NCBI RefSeq assembly: GCF_036417845.1 | Contig: NC_089980.1 | Span: forward strand, 64,850,501 to 64,914,500 | Direction of reading: 5' to 3' | DNA from: Apteryx mantelli | Lineage: Eukaryota; Chordata; Aves; Apterygiformes; Apterygidae | DNA length: 64,000 nucleotides | In this document: in pieces, positions 48,817-60,400 of the stretch | How the letters are laid out: each line of letters begins with the position of its first letter | Numbering within the stretch: the first letter of the stretch is position 1 | Notes under the pieces: model-generated | The model's database searches: none | What the model saw: only the letters and a program-made list of their open reading frames with translations | Told to the model about the DNA's origin: nothing | Program-made: the position numbers and the translations under genes

Positions 48817-51800
48817 AATTTATAATTAGCCCTTCAAAGTGCATCTGGTTAAGTAGGCAAGGCTCTAATTCAGAGTTTTCGTTCTTTGACATAAAGTGTA
48901 TTTGTTTGTCTGCTGGCCTAAGGAAGAAGTGGTTTGTTGTACTTGTTAACCAAGTCTGTGTATGAGAGTGCTTTGCTTTCCCACTGCCAGTGTCTGTCTT
49001 TCAGTAGCTTTTGAAGTAAGCTCACTTTATGTTGAACCATAGGTTTGAGTTGTTATCAGAATTGATACTTGAATGCTAATCAAGGCTATACCAGTGTTTT
49101 AATATTCAGGTCAACTGATTATGCTCAGGTGACCTTTTTCATGTCAACTCTTCTATCATAGACACTTGCTAATAATATAGCTTACATAATTATCAAGGAG
49201 TTACTACTACTAAGTTATTGCTTCTGTTAACTTCTAATGCGAATACAGATGAAAGTCTGATGACAATTTAAATCTCTCGCAGCAATACTTGCATCACTGA
49301 GTTTAAGCCTAGCTTAAAATAATGAAAGTCATAGAAATGGCTAAAACCAATTTCATTAATGAGGACTGCCATAGAGTAATATACCTTCTTATTTAGTAGA
49401 TAGTTTTGTCAGCCTCCAGAGGCTCATCCTGAACCCTGATTCATCTTGCTTTTGCAATGCTTTCGTGAAAGCACTTTTTCTATGCAATTTAAATTTTTTT
49501 TTAATGGCTAGTTTTTAGTCTGATTTGGCTGGCACACATCTCTAGGTGTTCTGTTTAATGCTGTTTCTACTACAGATGAGGACAATTCTGTCTTAGAGTC
49601 AAAATCTCTCTTTGATAAGAAATTCCAAATCACTGCTTTTATGTCTGAGGTTTGTACAACTTAAAGACAGTCTTGGTCTGTGTAGTAGTAGTTCTAACTG
49701 AATCTCTTCCTGCAAAGACCTAGTCTGTTTTGGATACATAAACTTCTCTTTAGAAATATGGGTGCTGGGTATTGATAGTGCTACTATTGAGGGAGCTGTA
49801 TCAATTGCTGAATTAAGGTTCACTCTTAAACTGTATTAGTCAAAATTTTTCATTGAAGTTTAGGGATAGAGCTTCCCTAGTTATTTGTCCTCAGTAATTC
49901 TACTCTACATCAGTGGTTCTGTACTTAGGGTTTTTTCCTTCACTTGAATTTTGTTATCTTAAATGTCAAGAATAGCGAATGCATGTGAAACTTAGAATGT
50001 GTGTTCTGTACAGGAAAATAGTGCAAGATGAAATGCTTTGATTAATGTTAGCTAATGCTGATCAGGCTACCGAAAACATCTGAAACTCAACTTGTTCATA
50101 ATAGCAGTGAAGCTGAGGTTGAAACACTTGACAAAGTGTTTTACAGTCTGAAGTGTTGCAGTTTGGAAAATCAACTACTTGGTCACTGTTCTACAGAGAG
50201 CAAGATATGTAGCTTGATAGAAATACTTAAAGGCCACTTTTTCTTTATTAGTTTTATTGAATATCATGGGGCTTTGTTTCTTAAATACCTTAAAGGTAAT
50301 AAAACTTGATTTCTGTTTGGGCAACTTGAAGCTTGATTTGCTTCTAAAATTGAGATAATTGCAGTGACTACTTCTTTCATGTCAGGAATAATTCTTAGCT
50401 TGTCCTACTCAAACCGGACAAACAGACAGACCCTTTCATGACAGCAAATACAACTGGGGAGAGGAGGGAAAGACACTGTTAGGTTCCCCACCAAGAAAGG
50501 TGATAGACTAGACTTACCCTTTTGAGATCTCTCCCATGGATTTTGCAAGAACAATTTGTCTCCTCCTGCTCCCATATTCCTGTGGAAAAGTGTTCACCAG
50601 AGCTGTCTTAACCTTGGAAACCAGGGAACTAAAGAAAGGATGCAGATCCAAAGAAAGTAAGGACTCTGTACCCCTACTTAGGGAGCTAGCACTTTATTGT
50701 GTGATTCATCTCAATTCAAGAAGAGGAAGGCATTACATTGCCTCCTGAAGCTGCTTCCAGGCATGTACTCTGAACCTATTTGATTAATGTTATTAGATCT
50801 TTGGTTCATGTTAAGATGAAATATTTGGCACTACAAGAATAGGCAACTAAAGAAGTAATCCAGATGGCATCTAATGTTTTTGATAGCCTTTTCTACTAAA
50901 GGTCCTGTCTCTTTCCCACCTAGTGAGACCACCTCTTAGGCAGCAGCAGATGGACAAAAGCAATTTTCTTCTCTCTACTTGCTTATTAGGGAAAAAGAGA
51001 AAGTAATGCCAGATTTTTGTGATTGTTTAATGTTAAATTTATAGAATTAACATGCTTGTATTTTTTAAGCGTATGGTCTATCCAGTCTTACCTTTTTAAA
51101 CAGAACAGATGTTCATCCTCATAGTTGAAAACCATTCTTGACTGAACTTTGTAGTATTGGTATTAGAAGTTTAATTACTAATCATCAGTGATGCTTGTTT
51201 ATATGCAGAATGGTGTGCATAACAAGTTTTGCAACATTCCCTTTTAATACATTTTCCAAACTTGTGCAGTAAATTGGCACAATGAGATTAGTTTCAGAGC
51301 CACCTTTAAATGGCAGATAACAAGGAAAGCAACCAAAACCAGCAGACTGGAACTCAATTTTTTTTACATGGTGAATATCCCCTCATTCTTTAAAATAATT
51401 AGGTGGGAAACACAGAATCTTTGAAAGAAATTCTGGTAAGTTACTAAGCTAGGGAAAATAGACTGAGTAGCCTCCCTCTTTAAGTACATAGTTTTATTAC
51501 TGTCCCTATGTTTTCATAAGGGCTGCAGACCAAAGGGAATATTATTCAAATAACAGCCATTCACATAGAATACTGCGATTTTTAAGCTTGTTTTGTTCTA
51601 ACTTCTCCTCAATCTTTCAATTCAAGAAAGAGGTCCTAAGACTTTTTGCCATTCTGCGTAGTATATGTGATTGCCTAGGACCTGACTGTTATCACTGTTC
51701 TTTTTGACATTAGTTGTGGAAGTACTGTGAATATAATAAGCCAAATTATGTTACTATTCAAAGAAATAGTCAAAAATATATAACATAGAATGGAACTTAC

Positions 51801-53084
51801 ATATGCTTTAGAGGATGCTGTAAAGAAGACCCAGCAGTAGTTGATGACTTTAATGTTGTTTCTTTTGTCTTGAGTAACAAAGGATAAAAAAAAGCCCTCA
51901 ACTTTTGAACTATTTAACTACTGTAACTTAAAAGAACTGCTTGTATTTCTTGCATATGAACATGCTGTTAATAACTTACAGATCAGATAAATGCTGTTTT
52001 GGGTAAAAAATATTGTGGGGAGGAGATGGTATTTCCTGAGCAAACTTTTCTGACTTTAGATGATGTCTTTTTTCTGCTCCCAGTGGGAGAGGCCACTGAG
52101 GTAGCAAAGCACATCAGCATGTGGTGACAGTTAAGTTCAGCTACAAAATGTTTTGGAACTGCTGGTTTACATTGTAACTTGTCATAACCAGAAGCAGTTC
52201 CAGTGCTTTGTGTTAGTGTCTTGTGCAAAACAGTGAAGTCTGCCTCATCTTCAGACCAAATTTTGATGACCTCTGACATTTGTGCAGCTTCTTTACCTCC
52301 TGTAGATTTCTATAGATAAATTGACTGAAACTTAGTAAATTTCCTATTTACCGCAGAAAAGTTAGTTGTAACTCATTTAGTCTAGTTGTGCTAGCACTAG
52401 GAGCCATAAAGGCTTCTGTTACAGCAGTCTGCAAATACAGCTCTAGTGAAATAAAAGGCATCCTCTAGTGATTTGCAAGTAGATAGATGCATCATAGCCG
52501 GTACATAGCTATGAGTTAAGAATTAAATGATCATTATTTGCGTTTATCAGTGCATTATCTGTTTGGCCCCCTGCTTTATAGCAGAACTGACCTGTGTTTT
52601 CTCCAAACTTTTGATCTAAAGCTAGCTCTATTTTAATATCAGAGATTACAGTTCCAAAGGGGCCAGAAATGTGATTGTGTGTAGTTTAAATGTGAATATC
52701 AGGTAGTCACTAAAAAATTGTCGTCTTGATTGTTTTTCTCCATTACAAAATAGCTGCTCCTGAAAATGAGGCTGTTATTGCTATCGCACCTGAGGGTAAA
52801 ATCTTCTGCCTTGGCATAATAAGCACTAGTGGTGATCATCATTGTCAGTTCCTTTGGCAAATGGGGGCTGGCTGCTAGAGGTGTTCCTGTCTCATTTCTT
52901 TGCAGTAGACAGAGTAGAAGAAATCCTTACTATTTTGGTAAGCTATGGACAGGCTCTCCTACCTTAAGTTCTCAAAAATGACCTTAACTCCTCTGTCTCT
53001 AGTGTACCCTGACTTGGGCAGAATACTTGAACTTTAGCTGTTACCTTTACCTTAGTGAAATGCTTATTAAAGAGGTTAGTTTGA

Positions 53085-53117
53085 ACCTTCTCCCTCCCCA
53101 CCCCCCCCACCTCCCCC
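53085..53117 (+). repeat. C-rich low-complexity tract
   Basis: A run of C with occasional T and A (CCCTCCCCACCCCCCCCACC and on), on the plus strand of intron 2; the complement is quadruplex-prone. Confidence 0.85.
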
Positions 53118-53379
53118 AAGAAAGAAAACATTAGGTATTTGGTTGTTGCCTGCCTACAGGCTTCATAACTCAGTTAAAATTAGATTGTCCTTTATTGAAT
53201 GTAGTCTTTCTCTGTTTCAGGATTGTGGACTGTAGAGAAATCCATTCCTTGTCAAGCTACGGAAACTTGAAAGACACTATTTCAATTGCAGAAATACAAC
53301 TTAGATGTTCAGTTCATAAGTTTATATTTTATAAAGTAGTTTTATAGTAATTCACTTGTTTGAGTTCAAGCTGGTATTT

Positions 53380-53470
53380 ACTTGAATATAATGTGTTTGC
53401 ATATGTATTTAATGTATGATATAGTATATAATGCACTAAATATTATGCATATAATGTATATTGTATACTA
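53380..53470. repeat. AT-rich TA/ATG low-complexity segment
   Basis: About 90 bases of nearly pure A/T with repeated TATAATG, TATGCATATAATG and TGTATAC motifs. Partly palindromic and DNA-unwinding in character. Confidence 0.7.
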
Positions 53471-53649
53471 AAGACAAATAGGATCAGTTAACCTAGATCT
53501 TTGCTGAGCTGTAATGGTCACAGTAGTCAAAGTACAAGGCTTCAAATCAGTGACTAGTGAATGTATTTTTTCTCTGAACCAAACTCTCGAGACTTGGCTT
53601 TTTGGTTTGTTGTTAACAGCTGTGCCCCACACACAGACTTGGGAGAGCC

Positions 53650-54335
53650 CGGTGGCCAAAAGAAAGCATTATTTTGCTGGTATATAGAACACTGGTGTGC
53701 CCACATCTTGAGTCCTTGTGTTTAGTTCTTGTGTCTGCATTTTAAGAAAGATGCCATGGAGTTAGGGGAAGGAGGCTAAAATGATTGAGAACAGAGTGGC
53801 TGCCTTACAAGATGCCTTGCAAGAAGATTAAAAATGCTTGGTCTCCTTAGTTTGGGGGAGGGAAATATGATCCAGGATTGCAAAATCAGGAGGACAGAGG
53901 ATAAAATAAATGCTGAGCTGTCAGGAATTTCCACAGTATGAGAACTAGGGGCCATCCACTAAAGTGGTGTGAGACTGGATTAAAAGCGATAAAAGAAAGT
54001 ATTTTTTTATTTGAATATAATGGGTAGTGAAATTCTAGAATTTGTTGCCACAGGAGTTTGTGGATGCAGGTAATAGTGCATTCAGGAGGGGAGTGGGCAT
54101 ATTCACAGGCAGTGATTCTGTAAACAGATGCTAAAGGGGACTGGGTGGGGATTTGTCCCCTAATATCTGTAATCCAGCAGTAGTGGTTTGTTTGGGATTA
54201 GAAAGGGAATAGGCTGTGCAGAAAGTGGCCAGGCTTGCACGCTCTTCTTAAATCGCGTTTCCTATTGCTGTTGTAGGGGAGAGAGTATGGGCAAGATGGA
54301 CTTTTGGTTTGACCTAGAATGGTGATTCCTATGGT
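53650..54335 (+). mobile_element. Ancient CR1-type LINE fragment
   Basis: Plus-strand, highly diverged. CACATCTTGAGTCCTTGTGT corresponds to the region encoding RPHLEYCV, then AAGAAAGATGCCATGGAGTT to the following 'kkD...LE' part, and GAGAACTAGGGGCCATCC to the TRG motif. The 3' end, GATGGACTTTTGGTTTGACC then TAGAATGGTGATTCCTATGG, matches the CR1-X/Y style terminus 'gatggaccattggtctgacccagtatgg' rather than the young ATTCTGTG tail. All frames are broken. Confidence 0.7.
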
Positions 54336-56069
54336 CTTAGTCTGGTGGAGTCCTGTCAGAGCAAATTCCTTAACTGTAAAGTTCTTCAACAGTATGATTA
54401 CACAAACTTCTTCATTTCAACTTCATGATGCAATAATTGCTGTAAACACAACTTAAAATTTTACAAGCCTGTATTGTTCATTACCAAGAAATAATTTTTG
54501 ATGCTTAAGCAAAATTTGCCTGATGAGTAGTTCATGAAACAGTTTCTGTGGTATGGTGTAATGTAAAATGCTAAAGGTGTTGGCGCAATACAGTGGTGAG
54601 ATGTGCTGTCTAAGAAGCTGGCATGTAAACTTGAATGTGCTTATCATGCTGTGATCTGTTAATGTTGTCTGTCTTCAGCTTTTTTGTATCTGTAGCTGAG
54701 GTTACTATTGCAATTTGAACATAGTATGTTGAGCAAGTTCAGAAACCATTGCCATGAAGTAAGTTTTGAGAAAAACTTCTTCATGCTGTTCTTAAGACTT
54801 GTCATAGTATCTTATTACAGTAGTTTTATCCAACTTTGACGTAGACGATTTTATTAATGCTTGCTCTTCTAATCTACAGAGTAATGGATTGGCATTTTTA
54901 GGAATCTAATCTTGCTTGTTGTGGGGAATGTCATCCAGAAGGACTGTTCTTACAAAAATATTCCTGAAATACTATTTATTGTCAAACTTAAAGAATCAGC
55001 AGATTTCAGTTACAAAGCTTCAAGTTAAATACTTCATCCACATGGTCTGTTCAACAAAAATAAAACAAAATAGAAAATCCTCTTCAGATTAAAAAAAATT
55101 ATGTATGCTGAAGCCTCTCATTGGCAATTATAGTCACTAAAAGGAATATAATTGTAAGTTTTAATACAAATGTAGACATTATTTTGTGGGAGTTCACTTC
55201 TGGCTAAATACTGAGTTGGGGATACTAGTTGTTAGTGTCAGTTTAGTGTGTTACTAGAGTCGAGTTCTGTGTACAAGTACCTTTAAGGATGATCAGGGTA
55301 CGTTCATTCTTTTTGAGTGATACAGAAGCATTATAAATGTACTATTTTCAGGTTCTAGTAAGAACTTTTTAAAAAATCAAGCATCCTGATGTATATTAGT
55401 AGCTTTATGATAGCCCTGTCTATTACTTGATATGTTACTTCTCTGGTTGTCATCATTAGTAGACATTTTATGAGAAAATTGCATTCGGCACACCATTTCT
55501 TTTCCTCTTTGACTGCAGTGCATGTGTCAGCCCGTCATGATCTTCTTAAATAGAATAAAACTTCTTAGTGGGTTCCTACAGCAGTCCACTAGATAATGCT
55601 CCTTTTTCGTTTGTATGTGAAGAGATTATATTATGAGATTGTTCCTTTTATAGTTGCTATTTTGAATGATGGGGAATTTTCAGTTAATAGAAATAATCTC
55701 TGCTTGTCTTTCAAAAACTAGTTAAGAAGTCTGTCTTTATCTTAAATATACAGTTTTCAGTGTTTGTAGGTGACTTTGAATTTTCTTGTCAAATGATTCT
55801 TCAAAAATATTGTTTCACTGTCTTCAGATGTGCCTTTGTACTGTCCTGCTTCTGTCACTGGTATTGGAAACTTTTCATGAATGAGAGCTACAAGAATGTA
55901 TCCACGCTGTAAGAGGCCATCCCAAGTGATCTACACTCTCTCTCCTTTCTCCTCTGATTCAAGGGGATCAAATTCATGTATTGAATGTGGCTTTGGGGTA
56001 GGTAGGGGGCTTCATTCTGTTCAAATATTTCTTCTTTTCGTCTTGACTATCCAGCCCTGTTACAGCATA

Positions 56070-56650
56070 GTAGTTTGAAGACCACCTATTCTCTACACGC
56101 TCTCCAAGTTCGTCACTCTCGATTAAACAGCCTACCTCTTTCAGCTTTCCTAAGTGGGCATGCTTTTCAAGCATCTTAAGATTCCTGTTGTCCTCCTCAG
56201 GATACTCTCAAATTTGTCTCCTTGTACTGAAATATGGCACCTTAAACATACTCCAGGCCTCTCTACTGCTAAGTAGAGTGAAATTACACTCCATGCATTG
56301 TTTAATGAAGTATTGTTATGCTCCCAGTCATTTCTCAGGTGTATATTCATGAAAATGATCTGAAATAGTGCACTCGGGGGGGTTTCTGTTTGTTACCCTC
56401 TTTCTGGTAGACTTCAGAATGAGTTTGGTAGACTGGTGGTACTGAAATCTAATACCCAGTTTGGTCCATCTGTAGACTCTGGAAGTGCGCACTTTGTTTC
56501 ATTATGCACACTAGTGAAAATATTGACTAGCATAGGAAGGCTTTATACTTCTTTATACTTTATACTTCTGTGAGACCTCATTTGAAATTCCTTCATTGTT
56601 AATGTTGAAAACCTTTTGTCATGATAGTTCAGAGTTGTATACACTTACGT
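56070..56650 (-). mobile_element. Ancient CR1-type LINE fragment
   Basis: Minus-strand remnant in intron 2. The plus strand shows the complement of the ORF2 region around [15 protein letters not shown] and RRATKMI: CTTTCAGCTTTCCTAAGTGG, GCATGCTTTTCAAGCATCTT, CTCTCAAATTTGTCTCCTTG and ATGGCACC. It is followed by ACTCCAGGCCTCTCTACTGC and TAAGTAGAGTGAAATTACAC, which match 'actccaggtgaggtctcaccagtgctgagtagag...'. The right part decays; AGTGAAAATATTGACTAGCA near 56515 is the last recognisable piece. Edges are approximate. Confidence 0.7.
56541..56568 (+). repeat. CTTTATACTT tandem repeat
   Basis: Two perfect copies of CTTTATACTT followed by a partial third (TATACTT). Confidence 0.85.
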
Positions 56651-57204
56651 TGTGGTAACTTCATCTATACCTTGCTTTGCTGATGAGACACTTCGAATAA
56701 CAAAGAAAGCATCAAATCATGACTGCTGTGTGACTTCTCACACATGCTCTCCAGAAAAAGAGCACATCCATGTATAATACTGGAAAAACATCCATTTTCA
56801 GAATAAACTACTCTGCAAAGCAGTAGTTTTGAATACAAGAAAGTCATTGATTTATTATTCTCCAGGCCGTATAGAAACTAGCTGGTTCAGATTCTGTAAG
56901 AGTTATGCTGTAGAAGGTCCTGGAGGCTGGTGTTGGGATCTTTGGGCATTCATGGGAAAATTGGGCAGTAATCGGACTTAATGTTGCTGTGCTAACATAC
57001 CAAACAGGTCTCCATAGCCCTTGGATGCAAAAGTAGTTGAAATACTTCAGCTGCAACCAAAGCATTTCCAGACTTGTAACACTTTAAAGCAATAAAATAT
57101 TTCTGCATGCAGTTGACCCAGGGAAGTTTCTCTTTCTGTATGGGGAAATACAGTTAGCTTTATGTTAATACATGTTTGACTTCAGTTTAGCTCAGGTGAA
57201 ATTT

Positions 57205-57479
57205 AATCACAGAATCACAGAATGGTTGAGGTTGGAAGGGACCTCGGGAGATCATCTAGTCCAACCCCCCTGCTCAAGCAGGGTCACCTAGAGCACGTTG
57301 CACAGGATCGCGTCCAGGCGGGTTTTGAATATCTCCAGAGAAGGAGACTCCACAGCCTCTCTGGGCAACCTGTTCCAGTGCTCTGTCACCCTCACAATGA
57401 AGAAGTTTTTCCTCATGTTCAGATGGAAGTGTCTGCGTTTCAGTTTGTGCCTGTTGCCTCGCGTCCTGTCACTGGGCAA
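57205..57479 (-). mobile_element. Young, strongly 5'-truncated CR1 LINE
   Basis: Minus-strand CR1 3' end of about 275 bases in intron 2. It keeps the octamer tail (complement AATCACAGAATCACAGAATGG at the left edge) and an open frame for the last 63 ORF2 residues (57479 down to 57288), ending DAILCNVL, identical to the end of the long copy at 4.5 kb. Over this stretch the two proteins differ at only a few positions, so they belong to the same recent subfamily. Truncation at the 5' side is typical of incomplete reverse transcription. Confidence 0.93.
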
Positions 57480-60400
57480 ATAATCTAATCCTTTTCTTAA
57501 AACAGTATTTTCAGTTCACACAGAGCTACCAACAACTGTTTGTTCAAAATGGGTTTTTTTGCTCATGTTTAAATGATTGCTTTCTACCATGCTAGCATTT
57601 GAAAGAGGAAATAAATTTTGATTGGTGTCCTGTAAAGATGGTGTTTATTCTCTTTGAACTTTTCTTCCCGTATCTTAGAAACAGGAGTCTTTCCTCCTTG
57701 TTTTTGCGATTTACTTTTTTTTTTTTCTATAAAATATTTAAGAGCAAAGTCAGAGGTGACTTAGTCTGATATATCGACTTAAATATTCACTGCTCCAAGT
57801 TGTACCTGAGGCTCCTGTGGTTTTACTCCTCACCATGCAAAGCTTATATAAGGGCTCTTTATGTTGCAACTTTTAATGAGTTGAGTAAGAGTTACATCAA
57901 CAGTTTCCTCTTTTATATTTTTTGATGGAAGACATTACAGAAGTGAACTTTCAAAACTAATTGTAACTTTATTTTCTCATTATCTATTGATGAGTAGAAA
58001 AAATGTCTAACATTCAAAAGTGAAAACAATGTTTTTATGGAAATATTCTGAACAGTGAATTGTACCTTATCAGTGCATCTTGTTCTGACTTAAAACAGGT
58101 CTGAACTGACTAGCCTAGAATATTGGTGTACCACATTAAGTCTAAAGATCTATATTTGCTACTTAAAAACCTCTTTGAGGCTGGGTGAAGGGCCCTGATC
58201 CAGAGAATATTTTTCCTTTGTCTGAGTCCCCAGATATTTCCCTGTTACGGCATTGCTGGCATCACTGTTTTTCACAGCTGGAAGTTGTTGTAGAGAAGGT
58301 GGGACTTCTGACTTCTGTAATTTCGTTCTTATGCTATCACATTAAAACCTCCATGAAGCTCTGGATTATTTTGATAATCTATCTGAAACAGTGAGTGTTG
58401 ATTTTTGGGTTTAGTCCTGAGACTGGTGATGTGCTAGATTACTTTTTTGGAAGATGTATGATTGCTAATTTTTGCAGTACTTATAACATGTAACTAAAAA
58501 GTGGTCATTTCCCTCTCTTGGAACGGTTCTCATGTGTAAATAATTGCCAGAGCTTTCACTGGGAACTGAATTGATCAAAAAACAATCTAAATATCCTTAG
58601 TTTTGTGCTTCAACAACTGTGATCTTAAAATTCTTCTGAGGAATCTGGTTGGTTTTCTCTTCAGGTACACCTTTGTGCAGCCTTCCTACTTATCTTCCCT
58701 TCTTTTTCCTTACTGTTTAAAAAAAGTGGGGGGAGAGGCAGAGAGAGATCAGAGAATACTTGCTTTTGGCATTTGGGGAGCAGGGTGGTAGTGAAAGAGA
58801 TGACAACACTTACATCTAGTGTCTGTGCGTCCACAGCCTTCCCATGACTGCAGCAAGTGTAGGCAGATTCTCAGCTTTCCTTCTTTCCCCTTTGTGACCC
58901 TTTCCTTACTCCTCTTAAATCTGAAGCCAAACTATCTGCTAAATTTCAATGCAGGTTTTTTGAAGACAGTCTGATTCTTGCAGAATCTTTTCTAGAAGCT
59001 TCAGTTGGCCTGCAGGATTGCGGAGGAACTTTGGAAAGGTCAAGCAGCATAAACAGGTATAGCTCTGCATCTTTACAAACTACGGTTTCAAGCCCTTCAA
59101 TGTATAATGTTTTTCAAGTTCATTTGCCATCATAGGAAGAAAGTGAGATTTTCCCTTCCTTTGGGACTGGAACAGTTTTGGTTATAGGAAGTGAGTTGTA
59201 GGGGATGAATATTCATCATTTTGAATACTTTTATCTAGAGAAAGGAAAAATTGAGTCATTTCATCTGTGAAACTTGGTATGATATGGCTCTGTATCTTGT
59301 AGTAGAATTGCCCTGTGTTTAGCAATTTTTAAAGTGTTTTCTGTTATTGCAGCGTTTTATGCAGAGCCTCTATTTTAGGATGTTGCCACCTTTCCCTTTT
59401 GGAAGGAATATGGGCCTAATCTGGATTTCTCCCATCTCAGCTTCCTGTTTTCATAAAAATTATAGGGAAGTAATATCTGCAAGACTTCTTCCACTCTGTC
59501 AAACTTCATTGTAATAGGTCTTCAGCCTCAGTTCCTAGGAGGTGAAAAACAGGTAACGGAAACATTCTTGTAGGTTTAGGGTTGATGAGCACTGTCTTAA
59601 ATACAGATCAGATTTTTTTTGGAATCCAACAGGCACTGAAAGTACACAAGGCTGAAACATGAACAGATTCTATGAAATATCAAAAATCTCACTTCTAAAG
59701 AAGCTAGGTTTGCAAGGTAGTAGCTTGCCTCCATCTAGTGCATAAAGTGCCAACTGGAAAAACCGCAGGAAACCTGCTTAGCAAAACTACTTTGGGTTGT
59801 GCTTTTCTGACAATGTTATATTTTCAGTCCTTTTGCAGTTTTAAACTGGGCTGTGGGTACTTAGAAATCTCATAGCACTGCATGAATTCTCTCCTACCCG
59901 GTCTTGGCAAAAGCTGTTTGTTTCTTATGGTTCACAACCTGTACAAAGCAGTAGTGCTGTGTTTATACTCTCATGGGAGCTATGTTAGCACCGCTGAGTA
60001 GTGCATTTCCTAGGGCCACAAAAATGACCCATCTGATGCTTTCAAGTACCATGGAAAGATCAAAGTACGGGGATCTAAGGGGACATCTGCAACAGCTTTT
60101 AAGAGAAGAATAAAAATGGAATGGGAGACATTATTTTAATGCTATGCTTCACTACAGTGAATTTCAGTGTGGTGAATATTTTAGTATGTTTTTTATCTGG
60201 CAACATAATTTAGATTGTTCTAATGAGCATCTAGCTCTATTAAAAAAGTGTCAAACAAAGCTTTAACTAAATTAATAAAAATATTTACTACTGACATTGA
60301 AATACTGCATAAACTTTTTAAAAGAAATGATCATAATGCATTTGAGCAGATACTGAATTAAGGTTGCATAAGCAACTTCTAGGGACAATGTCAGCCTTAT

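Noticed and set aside
49912-49935. CAGTGGTTCTGTACTTAGGG resembling a hAT/Charlie terminal repeat
   Set aside because: No matching inverted end or 8-base duplication could be found.
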